A stretch of DNA of 9,150 nt from the NCBI GenBank assembly GCA_020630895.1, contig JAHDII010000114.1, positions 1 to 9,150 of the forward strand, given 5' to 3'. The position numbers were made by a program, and so were the translations under genes. This stretch comes from Saprospiraceae bacterium. GTDB lineage: Bacteria; Bacteroidota; Bacteroidia; Chitinophagales; Saprospiraceae. A model generated the notes under the pieces. It had not been told where the DNA came from, did not search any database, and saw only the letters and a list, made by a program, of their open reading frames with translations. This document shows positions 1 to 7,601 of this stretch, in pieces. Position 1 is the stretch's first letter. Each line of letters begins with the position of its first letter.

Positions 1-1617
1 TAATAAAGTTATTCCTATGATTAAAATTATTGACCTTATTTTTTGATTCAAATATCCCCAAATTAAACCAGATGTTAATGCCAAGAAAAGTAATGTTTTT
101 AAAATATCATTTCTTAAGAGCATTGTTCTATCTGAAATAAGCATAGGGATAATAGGTGCTAGATTAGGATCACTATCATTTCTACTTGAAAAATCTGCCA
201 TAAAAAAAGAAATAATAATAAAAGCAACTAAACTACCTATTGCAATATAAAATGCTTTCTTTTTATATTGCAAATCTATTTTTGTATCAAATAACTTTTG
301 AGCCCCATAAAATGCTAGAACAGTAAAACCAATTTGTGATAATCCCATTGCCATAGAATGTGCCCTAAATTTATTAAACATCGGAAGATAATCAATGAAA
401 ATTTCTGTCATAAAGAAATTACCTCCCCAAGAAATCATCATCATAAAAGCAGCTGTAATGACAAACCACCATTTTTCTGGTCCTGTAGCTAAAATGAGTC
501 CTACAATAAATAACAACCAAACAACGGCACCAAAATAAATAGATACACCAGGAGGATTATCTCCCCAATACATGTACCTTCCTGCTAAAGAAACTCGAAT
601 TCTTTTTTCTGCATCTGCTTTAGACATACCACTTTGTACCATTTTTTGAATTTCATTTGCAGCATTTATTTTATAAAATTCAGTATCAGTAATTGTTTTA
701 TGATCCCAACCTCCACCATAATAATTAGGAATTAAAGAAGGAACAAGGGCTTCCATTCTTCCTAGACTATAACTTGTAATCGTTCCTTTATCTAAACCAT
801 TAATACCTTTTTTTGCTGCTAATTCTGATTTTCCTCTTTGACTCTCATGTGAAAACTCATAGGTAGTCCACATTCTTGAGGCGTTTGTAGCAACAGCTAA
901 AAGGCTAATAATTCCTAATAAAATTATGGGTTTCATTAAGGACATATATTCTTTTCCTTCCTTAATTCCATATCCTATTTTTATTAAAGCATATATTCCG
1001 ACTAACATTCCAGAATAATAGGTAATTTGGAAGTGGTTAGAATATAATTGAAGTGCAAAAGCTAATCCAAATAAAGTACTTCCTATAAAAAATTTATTCC
1101 GAAATAAAAGAATGACTCCTGCCATCATTGCAGGCAAAAATGCAAGTGCTAATAATTTGGTGGTATGCCCCTCTTCTATTAAATCCATATTATAAGTACA
1201 CAAACCAAATGAAGCCGCTCCTCCAATGGCTAATTTCCAATCAACCCCTAAAATAATTAGCAAAATATACATGCTCAACATTCCTATAAATGCTCCAGAA
1301 TGTGGTGCTGTCATAGGTTGGTACAATAATAAAGCATAAAAAAGCTTTTTGATTTTATTCCCCGTTGTTTTTAAATGGAGTTGATAAGTAGGCATTCCAG
1401 AAAATTGAGAATTAGTCCAAAGAATGGTTTCTTTATTTTCTTTATTATATTTATGAATTTCTGCCTGCATTCCTCTAGCTTGAACATTATCATGTTGGTT
1501 CAAAACTTTCCCTTCGAAAGCATAAGAAGAAAAGAAAACCATTGCTAGTGCTAACATTACAATAACACTAATAAAATGTGGTAATATTTTTTTTACGGTA
1601 TCATTCATTTTAAACAT
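1..1617 (-). CDS. YfhO-like polytopic membrane protein, probable GT-C type glycosyltransferase (partial, C-terminus off the left edge)
   Basis: The frame is open from the ATG at 1617 to base 1 (539 codons, no stop), so the C-terminal part is missing; Bacteroidota relatives are usually about 800 residues. A first membrane segment lies at about residues 11-33, followed by a loop with D43, where GT-C enzymes usually carry a key acid. Further hydrophobic segments lie near 108-123, 155-172, 177-192, 228-244, 358-378, 383-397, 421-438, 455-473 and 505-521. Family-typical stretches are SNHFQITYY (193-201), PNYYGGGW (297-304) and YLPMFNKFRAHSM (410-422). Firmicute YfhO is needed for adding sugars to surface polymers from lipid-linked donors; the role of the Bacteroidota branch is unproven, so surface glycan modification is inference. 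An in-frame ATG at 1608, preceded by AAA and about 20 bases after the predicted transcription start, is an equally good start. It diverges from a glycosyltransferase gene and shares its promoter region. Confidence 0.82.
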   Translation of the reverse strand, partial: MFKMNDTVKKILPHFISVIVMLALAMVFFSSYAFEGKVLNQHDNVQARGMQAEIHKYNKENKETILWTNSQFSGMPTYQLHLKTTGNKIKKLFYALLLYQPMTAPHSGAFIGMLSMYILLIILGVDWKLAIGGAASFGLCTYNMDLIEEGHTTKLLALAFLPAMMAGVILLFRNKFFIGSTLFGLAFALQLYSNHFQITYYSGMLVGIYALIKIGYGIKEGKEYMSLMKPIILLGIISLLAVATNASRMWTTYEFSHESQRGKSELAAKKGINGLDKGTITSYSLGRMEALVPSLIPNYYGGGWDHKTITDTEFYKINAANEIQKMVQSGMSKADAEKRIRVSLAGRYMYWGDNPPGVSIYFGAVVWLLFIVGLILATGPEKWWFVITAAFMMMISWGGNFFMTEIFIDYLPMFNKFRAHSMAMGLSQIGFTVLAFYGAQKLFDTKIDLQYKKKAFYIAIGSLVAFIIISFFMADFSSRNDSDPNLAPIIPMLISDRTMLLRNDILKTLLFLALTSGLIWGYLNQKIRSIILIIGITLL

Positions 1618-1618
1618 G

Positions 1619-1626
1619 TATTTTTG
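1619..1626 (+). promoter_or_regulatory. Candidate -7 element for the glycosyltransferase gene
   Basis: TATTTTTG is a perfect TAnnTTTG match placed 29 bases before the glycosyltransferase ATG at 1656, which would give a leader of about 25 bases. I see no TTG at the expected -33 distance (about 1595-1602), so the promoter would be weak or activator-dependent, or the match is chance in AT-rich DNA. It lies 6 bases from the opposing -7 element of the YfhO-like gene. Confidence 0.35.
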
Positions 1627-1632
1627 TGCAGC

Positions 1633-1661
1633 CAAAGGTAAGAAATTCATAAGATATGCAA
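1633..1661 (-). promoter_or_regulatory. Bacteroidota-type promoter for the YfhO-like gene
   Basis: On the minus strand TACCTTTG (1640-1633) is a perfect match to the TAnnTTTG -7 element, and a TTG (1661-1659) stands 18 bases upstream, within the usual spacing for the -33 element. Transcription would start near 1626-1629, leaving a leader of only about 10 bases before the ATG at 1617 or about 20 before the ATG at 1608. The -33 element lies inside the first codons of the divergent glycosyltransferase gene. Confidence 0.55.
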
Positions 1662-2414
1662 CCAACAATTAGTATAATCACTGTAGTTTATAATGGAGAA
1701 AACTTGATTCAAGGTACAATTGAGAGTATTTTGAACCAAACTTATGATAAAATTGAGTATATTATTATTGATGGTGCTTCTTCTGATGAAACTCTTAAAA
1801 TCATTCAATCTTATGATAAAATTGACATTGTTATAAGTGAACCTGATCAGGGATTATATGATGCTATGAATAAAGGTCTAAAAAAAGCAAGTGGAGATTA
1901 TGTTCTTTTTATGAATTGTGGAGATCATTTATTTGATAAATATACGATTGAAAATGTATTTAAAAATAATGATGACATGGATATTTATTATGGTGATGTT
2001 ATGATGGTCAATGATGCTAGAACTCATTTAGGATTACGTTCAGAAATTACTCCTCATCAATTACCTGAACAGCTCAATTGGAAAAGTTTACAACGAGGAA
2101 TGGTAGTAAGTCATCAAGCATTTATTGTAAAAAAAGAAATTACTACCTCTTATATTTTGAATAATTTATGTGCAGATATTGATTGGGTGATTATAGCTCT
2201 ACAAAAAGCAAAAAAAATAAAACATACACATCTCGTTATCGCTTCTTTTTTAATTGGAGGAACATCTAGAAAATATCATCAACAATCATTAAAAGATCGT
2301 TTTTCAATACTAAAAAAACACTATGGTTTTATTCCTAATATTATGAATCATATTATCATTGTTACTAGAGCATTTTTTAGAAAAATAGTAAGAAAAAATA
2401 AAATGAATTATTAA
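1656..2414 (+). CDS. Family 2 glycosyltransferase (GT-A fold, WcaE-like)
   Basis: This 252-residue cytoplasmic or membrane-associated enzyme should transfer a sugar from a nucleotide-sugar donor, most likely in surface polysaccharide or glycan synthesis; donor and acceptor cannot be read from the sequence. The N-terminal nucleotide-binding half starts with SIITVVYNGENLI (5-17) and ILNQTY (25-30), followed by IIIDGASSDET with D39 and D44. EPDQGLYDAMNKG (62-74) is typical of the family, and the metal-binding DxD position is taken by NCGD (87-90), a common variant. The acceptor-side half has SHQAF (152-156) and the acidic DIDW (174-177), a candidate for the catalytic base. The C-terminus is basic with one hydrophobic patch (about 225-240) but lacks the paired membrane helices of CsbB or dolichol-phosphate-mannose-synthase types. 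Start: ATG at 1656 with an A-rich upstream and no Shine-Dalgarno. Its stop is 2 bp from that of the convergent permease gene. Confidence 0.88.
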   Translation: MQPTISIITVVYNGENLIQGTIESILNQTYDKIEYIIIDGASSDETLKIIQSYDKIDIVISEPDQGLYDAMNKGLKKASGDYVLFMNCGDHLFDKYTIENVFKNNDDMDIYYGDVMMVNDARTHLGLRSEITPHQLPEQLNWKSLQRGMVVSHQAFIVKKEITTSYILNNLCADIDWVIIALQKAKKIKHTHLVIASFLIGGTSRKYHQQSLKDRFSILKKHYGFIPNIMNHIIIVTRAFFRKIVRKNKMNY

Positions 2415-2416
2415 GT

Positions 2417-3724
2417 TTATTTAAAACGAATGGCTTTTACTGGCGTTATTTTCCTTACTAAAAAAGAAGGAATAATTAAGATCAATACTGTAATAACTAA
2501 TGTTCCTACATTGAGTAATAATATAGTATAAAAGTTCATATCAATTGGAGCAACAGCTACATAATAATCTTCTTCTGGTAATTTAATAATTTGAGCATAT
2601 TTTTGAATCAAACACAAACCTATTCCAATTATATTTCCAATGAATAATCCTACAATAACGATATAAGCTCCATAGTATAAAAATGTTTTTTGAATGGTAG
2701 AATTTTTAGCTCCCAATGCTTTTAAAACGCCAATCATATTAGTACGTTCTAAAATTAATATAATAAGTGCTGTTATCATATTAATAATTCCTACTAAAAT
2801 CATTAACGTCAAAATAACTATTTCATTGACATTTTGCAATTCTAACCATCCAAAAATATTAGGTTCAATATCTTTAATCGTTGTACAATATAAATTATGG
2901 TCTTCTATATTATCATAAATATGATCTGCTAAAGGTTCTATATCTCTTAAATCATCTATAAAAATTTCAAATCCAGAAACTTGATCGCCTTCCCATTTAT
3001 TAATTTGTTGAATTTCTCTAATATCAACAATAGCATATTTTGCATCATATTCATCAAGCCCTGTTTTATAAATTCCTTTGACTTGAAATAATCTCTTAAC
3101 TTGATTTGAACCTTTTACAAAATAGACTAATAATTTATCTTTTAATTTTAAATTTAATCGTTTAGATGTTTTTTCAGAAATTAAAATTTCGCGAGTACCC
3201 ACAGAATCTTGAAGTTCCAAACGTTCCCCTTCAACCATAAAATCATCTAAATATTTCCAATCATAATCCTGTCCTATTCCTTTTAAAATAATGCCTTCTA
3301 TATCTTTCTTGGTTTTTATAACTCCTATTTTTTGAGCAAAGGTTTGGATATGTCGAACTCCTCCATAGGATTCTTTGACTTGCATCCAATCTTCATTTTT
3401 ATAACCTAAAAATTGAAAAGGAGCAGGATAACTTATTTTTTCAATATCTTCAACATTAGGATAAAACGTTTGATCTGTAGAAACAGGAACTGTTTCATAA
3501 GCATTAGAACTTACAATTTCAAAATTCATAATATGAATATGTCCCCAAAAGCCAAATATCTTATTAGAAATTTCATTTTTGAATCCAGAAATCAATGAAG
3601 AAGAAACCACCATTACTGTCATTCCTAAGGCAACTGCAACAATAGCAATTCTAATAATCAACCTAGAAAAAGATTGAGAAGGATTGGTAATGACCTTTTT
3701 GGCTATAAAAAATGGTATATTCAT
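2417..3724 (-). CDS. FtsX/LolE-family ABC transporter permease, probable lipoprotein-releasing LolC/LolE subunit
   Basis: This 435-residue inner-membrane permease resembles the LolC/LolE subunits, which with the ATPase LolD release lipoproteins from the inner membrane for delivery to the outer membrane. Layout: a first membrane helix at about 22-46 (ending in the family-typical LISGFKNEI, 44-52), a large periplasmic domain from about 50 to 295 (MacB-like core), then three helices at about 300-325, 350-374 and 400-422. The FtsX signature follows helix 2: ERTNMIGVLKALGA (326-339), a cytoplasmic stretch that contacts the ATPase. The protein ends in KITPVKAIRFK, a typical tail. Four helices and this length fit LolC/E rather than the eight-to-ten-helix permeases. 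No LolD gene lies in the window, as is often the case in Bacteroidota. The assignment to lipoproteins rather than another FtsX-type substrate comes from similarity only. The ATG at 3724 gives MNIPFFIAKK, the usual N-terminus. I found no clear promoter in the 143-bp upstream gap. Confidence 0.85.
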   Translation of the reverse strand: MNIPFFIAKKVITNPSQSFSRLIIRIAIVAVALGMTVMVVSSSLISGFKNEISNKIFGFWGHIHIMNFEIVSSNAYETVPVSTDQTFYPNVEDIEKISYPAPFQFLGYKNEDWMQVKESYGGVRHIQTFAQKIGVIKTKKDIEGIILKGIGQDYDWKYLDDFMVEGERLELQDSVGTREILISEKTSKRLNLKLKDKLLVYFVKGSNQVKRLFQVKGIYKTGLDEYDAKYAIVDIREIQQINKWEGDQVSGFEIFIDDLRDIEPLADHIYDNIEDHNLYCTTIKDIEPNIFGWLELQNVNEIVILTLMILVGIINMITALIILILERTNMIGVLKALGAKNSTIQKTFLYYGAYIVIVGLFIGNIIGIGLCLIQKYAQIIKLPEEDYYVAVAPIDMNFYTILLLNVGTLVITVLILIIPSFLVRKITPVKAIRFK

Positions 3725-3867
3725 AAAGTCTAATATATCAATTTCAATGAATTGGAACGATAATTGGCTGCAATTTTATGATTATATTCGCAAAATTCAT
3801 AATATTGGAATCATAACATTATCAAATAAAAATCGTTATTGCTATATCTAAAACACTAAAAAACGTG

Positions 3868-4698
3868 ATGAGATTATTATTTATATGCTTTTTTATTATT
3901 TTAGGAATCGTATTTTCTTGGGGACAAGGTAGTAATAATTCTTTGTCTGATGATAATTATTCAGGGTATAGAATTTATTTAAGCAATCCTAAAGTGCTAA
4001 GTTCTAAAAAAAGTAGCTTTAAAATTAAATTTAGAACGACTAATACAGGTAGTAAAGCCATCAGCCCTAATCTAAAATCAGAAATTAAAAACCAACTGAT
4101 CGTTAAATTTGATGATCAATTGGAGCAAACAGATGTTAATCAATATAGAGATTTGATTGTTGAAAAAATTAAATCTACTAAGCTTGATTTAAAAAATGGT
4201 GGTTCTAAGATTATAGAGTATAAAATTAAAATTCCTAAAGAAAGAAGAAATCAAGGTGCTAGTTTTAAATTAAATACAGGAGATAAAGCACCTAATTATA
4301 GTAGAAAATTATGTCCTGATCTAGTTTTAGATAGTTTAGTACTGCTGAAAAGAGATAAAAAATATGCTTATGTCAAATTTCGAATATCTAACCAAGGAAA
4401 AGGTTTTGTGAATGTTATAGGTGAAAAAACTCTTGATGACAATATCGTTGTAGGTGCCTTTTTTTCAGGGTCAAGAAAGTTTAGCCGTGGAGCTATTCCT
4501 GCTGATTATATTCATCTTAAAGGGCTTGAAAAAACCAAAGGAATTTTGTTTCCAGGCGATAGTATGGAAGTAGAAATGAAAGTGAGCCGAAAAAAGCAAT
4601 CTAAATACGTTAAGGTTCTAATTGTTTTTGTTGATTCTTCTCAAATGATTCTAGAATGTAATGAAACTAATAATCGTGCTAGTGTTGTAGTTAAATAA
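3868..4698 (+). CDS. Exported protein with a C-terminal CARDB-like Ig-fold domain
   Basis: The ATG at 3868 gives 276 residues beginning with a signal peptide (basic residue 2-3, hydrophobic 4-17, probable cut near SWG-QGS at about 19). A GTG one codon upstream (3865) would add only one residue and is the less likely start. Residues about 149-276 look like a CARDB cell-adhesion-type beta-sandwich: CPDLVLDSLVLL, then VKFRISNQGKG (169-179), FPGDSMEVEMKV, and the closing ILECNETNNRASVVV (261-275). C149 and C264 sit at the two ends of this domain and could form a disulfide. The first half (about 34-125), with YLSNPKVLSSKKSSFKIKFRTTNTG, reads like a second, more diverged domain of the same kind. 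There is no lipobox, LPxTG or type IX sorting domain, so the final location (periplasm or outside) is open. Ligand unknown. Its last 8 bp overlap the end of the convergent oxidoreductase gene. Confidence 0.72.
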   Translation: MRLLFICFFIILGIVFSWGQGSNNSLSDDNYSGYRIYLSNPKVLSSKKSSFKIKFRTTNTGSKAISPNLKSEIKNQLIVKFDDQLEQTDVNQYRDLIVEKIKSTKLDLKNGGSKIIEYKIKIPKERRNQGASFKLNTGDKAPNYSRKLCPDLVLDSLVLLKRDKKYAYVKFRISNQGKGFVNVIGEKTLDDNIVVGAFFSGSRKFSRGAIPADYIHLKGLEKTKGILFPGDSMEVEMKVSRKKQSKYVKVLIVFVDSSQMILECNETNNRASVVVK

Positions 4699-6688
4699 TA
4701 TGTTGAGAAATATAATAAGATAATGCTTGAATTGAAAGCATTGGATTTACTCCACTACACCGAGGAAAAGCACTAGCATCTGCTACAAATAGATTTTTAA
4801 TTTCTCTTGTTTCTCCTGTAGGTAATAATGGATGATCTTTTGCTCTTCCTCCCATTCTACAAGTTCCCATTTGGTGAGCAGAATACAAAATAAATCTATT
4901 AGATTTCCAATTGATAGTATCTATTTTTTGAACAAAATCATCAATATTTCCTTTTTCAGTATTCCATTCATAATATTCATTATGTAATAATCGAATTTTT
5001 TTAGCTCCTGCTGCTGCATGAATTTTAGCACATTCTTTCATTCCATGAATCAAATGTTTTCTATCATAAGGATGCAATTTATAATGAACTAATGGACGTC
5101 CCTCTTGACTCACTTTTACCTGCCCTCCATATTTATCGCGAGTTAGAACTAAAAACACACCTAATCGAGAAATATCCAACATATCATTTTTGTATTGCTC
5201 TCCATTTTTCCAAGGTGTAGAAAGAGCAGCAAAACCACTGTGAATCGGTGGTGTTTCAATTTTATAACCAAAATTGCCATCTAAGTTGGCAAATTGATCA
5301 CTCACAGCAGACATCATAGGACCATACCAACTTTCTACTTGATGAGGATATATCCCTCCTACTGCATTAACGGGATGCAAATATAAATTTCGCCCAATTT
5401 GAGGGTGTTCTAAACCACTTTTTTTTAAAATAACTGGAGTATGAATAGCTCCTGCTGAAACCACTACTTTTTTACATTGAATATTGACTTGAAATCGTTC
5501 TCCTTTACTTGAGATTTGCTCTGCCAAAACGCCTGTAACTTTTCCTTGTTGGTGCTGTACTTTTTGAGCCCTTGTATTCACATAAATTTTTGCTCCATTT
5601 CCAACAGCGTCTTCTAAAAATGTTTTTAATGTTCCTTGTTTATGTCCAAATGAATCACCTAAACCTCCATAACCTTGAGATTTCCAATACAATTCTTGTT
5701 CCATTCCCCAATGATTGGGATGTACATTTCTAGGAATTAAATCTACATGGTAACCTAATTTTTTAGCCCCATTCCACAAAGATTGATTTTGTGAATTATG
5801 TTGGGATAATTTTGTATTAATATGAGTTCTTTTTTCTATAAATTCAAAACATTTTTTATAATCAGGATTTAAAAATTGAGGATTATCATGTTCTTTTGCC
5901 CATTCTTCTAAAATATAATTGGGCGTTCTAAAAGATGCCGACCAATTAATTGTTGTTCCTCCTCCTAAACAGCTACCTGCTAAAATAGCAACACTTGCAT
6001 CTTCACTTGTAAAAGCTCCTTTCCTGTCATAAGTAGAACTAATCATATCTACTTCTCGATAAGACATTTTAGATTCATCAATATAATCTCCTTTTTCTAA
6101 AATAATGACTTCCTGCCCTGCTTTTGCTAGTTCTGCAGCAACAACTCCTCCTCCTGCTCCAGAACCAATAACAACTACATCACATTGAATGGTAGTATCT
6201 TTAAAAACTTTTTCTGTAGATAATTTTGGAATTTGATTTTTATAAATATTCTCCAAAGGACCTGGATAAGAAATGGTTTTCCAATTAGGATTCTCTTTTT
6301 CCTTTTCTGAATATCCAAAATATACAATACCAACCAATTTTTTTAAAGCATTATATGCTCCTCTCAATAATGGAATGGGGCTTTTTGCCCATCGATTCAA
6401 TAATTTTTGTTTTTGAATATCATTGAGATTTTGAATACTTTTTAATGCTCCCCACCATGTTAATCCTAATAATTTAGAATCTAATATTTTTAATAAATCT
6501 AAAAAACTCTTTTGATTTTCTATGGGTAAGGATGCTATAATTTTCTCGATCTCTTCCACTACAGGTAAATCGGTTCCTTTTCTTTCCCAGTATCCATCAT
6601 TATCTCCTCCTTTTACAATTGTAGGAATAAATGCAAGGCAAATATGCTCAAGAGTTTTAATTTGTTTTTTTGTAAATTTAAATTTCAT
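4691..6688 (-). CDS. GMC-family FAD oxidoreductase, long-chain-alcohol-oxidase type
   Basis: This is a flavoprotein predicted to oxidise an alcohol group to the aldehyde or ketone. Numbering from the ATG at 6688 (665 aa): an all-helical N-terminal region (about 5-125) resembles the extra domain of fatty-alcohol oxidases and gluconate 2-dehydrogenase subunit 3. The FAD-binding CDVVVIGSGAGGG lies at about 169-181, with the ribose-binding acid in ILEKGDY (196-202). The GMC signature region SCLGGGTTINWSASFRTP (239-256) is closest to long-chain-alcohol oxidases. The catalytic pair is H605 (in SAHQMGTCRMGG) and N648 (in GVNPM), equal to the His/Asn pair of the superfamily. No signal peptide or twin-arginine motif is visible, so it is probably cytoplasmic. 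Substrate class is inferred; other GMC dehydrogenases remain possible. An upstream in-frame ATG at 6712 would add MLLINTFF, but the KFTKKQIKTLE start is more family-like and has a better A-rich context. It ends within the convergent exported-protein gene (8 bp overlap). Confidence 0.85.
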   Translation of the reverse strand: MKFKFTKKQIKTLEHICLAFIPTIVKGGDNDGYWERKGTDLPVVEEIEKIIASLPIENQKSFLDLLKILDSKLLGLTWWGALKSIQNLNDIQKQKLLNRWAKSPIPLLRGAYNALKKLVGIVYFGYSEKEKENPNWKTISYPGPLENIYKNQIPKLSTEKVFKDTTIQCDVVVIGSGAGGGVVAAELAKAGQEVIILEKGDYIDESKMSYREVDMISSTYDRKGAFTSEDASVAILAGSCLGGGTTINWSASFRTPNYILEEWAKEHDNPQFLNPDYKKCFEFIEKRTHINTKLSQHNSQNQSLWNGAKKLGYHVDLIPRNVHPNHWGMEQELYWKSQGYGGLGDSFGHKQGTLKTFLEDAVGNGAKIYVNTRAQKVQHQQGKVTGVLAEQISSKGERFQVNIQCKKVVVSAGAIHTPVILKKSGLEHPQIGRNLYLHPVNAVGGIYPHQVESWYGPMMSAVSDQFANLDGNFGYKIETPPIHSGFAALSTPWKNGEQYKNDMLDISRLGVFLVLTRDKYGGQVKVSQEGRPLVHYKLHPYDRKHLIHGMKECAKIHAAAGAKKIRLLHNEYYEWNTEKGNIDDFVQKIDTINWKSNRFILYSAHQMGTCRMGGRAKDHPLLPTGETREIKNLFVADASAFPRCSGVNPMLSIQALSYYISQHII

Positions 6689-6743
6689 AAAGAAGGTATT
6701 AATTAACAGCATATATTACTTAAAACACAAAAGCAAAAGCAAT

Positions 6744-6778
6744 AGCAGAATATTGTTAATAGAAATATTAGAGCTGCT
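6744..6778 (-). terminator. Possible terminator hairpin after the CPBP protease gene
   Basis: On the minus strand AGCAG/AATATT pair with AATATT/CTGCT around a 9-base loop, with a 4-base bulge between the two stem halves, followed by a T-rich run (TGCTTTTGCTTTTG). It starts about 22 bases after the stop of the protease gene. The stem is AT-rich and bulged, so it may be weak or coincidental. Confidence 0.25.
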
Positions 6779-6800
6779 GTATAAAACGAAATATTAGTTG

Positions 6801-7535
6801 CTATACATCATTGGCAATAGCATTCTTTTTTTCGATTTTTTTTATAATGGGTATCCATATTATCAATGAAACTATTAATAATATTATTTTTTCTTGATCC
6901 GTCATATTTTCAGCAATTACACCATAAATCAGTAATATGTTTACTAAACCATGAAGTGCTCCACAAATCAATATAGATTTTGTGCTTTTTGCCACTTCTC
7001 CAATTCCCACACTTGCTAATATTAAAATTGGAATCATAATTAATTTTGGATCATTTTCTTCTCTAAAAAAATACCAATGCCACAAATACCAAATTACTCC
7101 TATTATAATATAAGCTAACCATTTATTATATTTTTCAAAAAGTTCTTCTTGCAAATATCCTCTCCAACCAAACTCTTCAAATAGTGCATAAATCATTGTA
7201 AAACTTCCTATAATAAAACCAAATAATTTAGGTTGAAAACCGATATCATTAGGTACTCCTATTATCGTCAAAATTAATATTGGAATACTTGCAATTAACA
7301 AAGATTCAAAGAAGGAGTTACCTGTTAAACTCATTTTATTACTTGGCTGTTTTTGTCTTAATACTAACGCAGGTATTAATATTCCTATTACTGGAATTAT
7401 TCCTAAAAAATAAAATTGCAATGATGGTATTTTTTCGATATACTGAAAAACTAATTTTTTATTTGTAAACCATAAAAACGACCATGTTAAAGAAATAACT
7501 AAAAAAATAATTAACCGATTTATTTTTTTATTCAT
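6801..7535 (-). CDS. CPBP-family intramembrane metalloprotease (CAAX protease / Abi type)
   Basis: This is a 244-residue polytopic membrane protein of the type II CAAX-protease-like (CPBP/Abi, ABI) family. The hydrophobic segments are at about 7-22, 40-59, 78-93, 104-119, 141-157, 165-179, 187-206 and 216-231. The three family motifs are all present: EEFGWR (E120, E121, R125; the EExxxR glutamate/arginine motif), WYLWH (149-153; the FxxxH motif with Trp for Phe, H153) and HGLVN (H195, N199; the HxxxN/D motif). This complete set suggests an active metal-dependent protease inside the membrane. Bacterial members serve in peptide maturation, bacteriocin self-immunity or regulated proteolysis; nothing in the window points to a bacteriocin, so the substrate is unknown. 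The ATG at 7535 (AAA just before it) starts MNKKINRLIIFL. It is separated from the upstream gene by 66 bp, enough for its own promoter, though I see only one-mismatch -7 matches there. Confidence 0.85.
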   Translation of the reverse strand: MNKKINRLIIFLVISLTWSFLWFTNKKLVFQYIEKIPSLQFYFLGIIPVIGILIPALVLRQKQPSNKMSLTGNSFFESLLIASIPILILTIIGVPNDIGFQPKLFGFIIGSFTMIYALFEEFGWRGYLQEELFEKYNKWLAYIIIGVIWYLWHWYFFREENDPKLIMIPILILASVGIGEVAKSTKSILICGALHGLVNILLIYGVIAENMTDQEKIILLIVSLIIWIPIIKKIEKKNAIANDV

Positions 7536-7601
7536 TTTGATTTTAATTTATACCTATCAATCATAAATAGCCCATTTTCGGTACAGGATATTCAAATACA
7601 A

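Noticed and set aside
2694..2918. Plus-strand ORF of 74 codons inside the permease gene
   Set aside because: It lies fully antisense to the well-supported FtsX/LolE-type coding region and its hydrophobic composition mirrors the complementary membrane helices; no family features or start context.
3413..3598. Plus-strand ORF of 61 codons inside the permease gene, and a similar one at 7280-7468 inside the CPBP gene
   Set aside because: Both are short antisense shadows of strongly supported coding sequences, with no start context or homology-like features.
3725..3867. Promoters in the divergent gap between the permease and the exported protein
   Set aside because: Only one-mismatch -7 matches on the plus strand were found (TATATTCG at 3783-3790 with a TTG 16 bases upstream; TAATATTG at 3800-3807), and none on the minus strand. 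In such AT-rich DNA these are not enough to call.
6522..6797. Plus-strand ORF of 91 codons over the 5' end of the oxidoreductase gene
   Set aside because: Most of it is antisense to the N-terminal domain of the GMC gene, the rest is AT-rich intergenic DNA; no recognisable motif or promoter.
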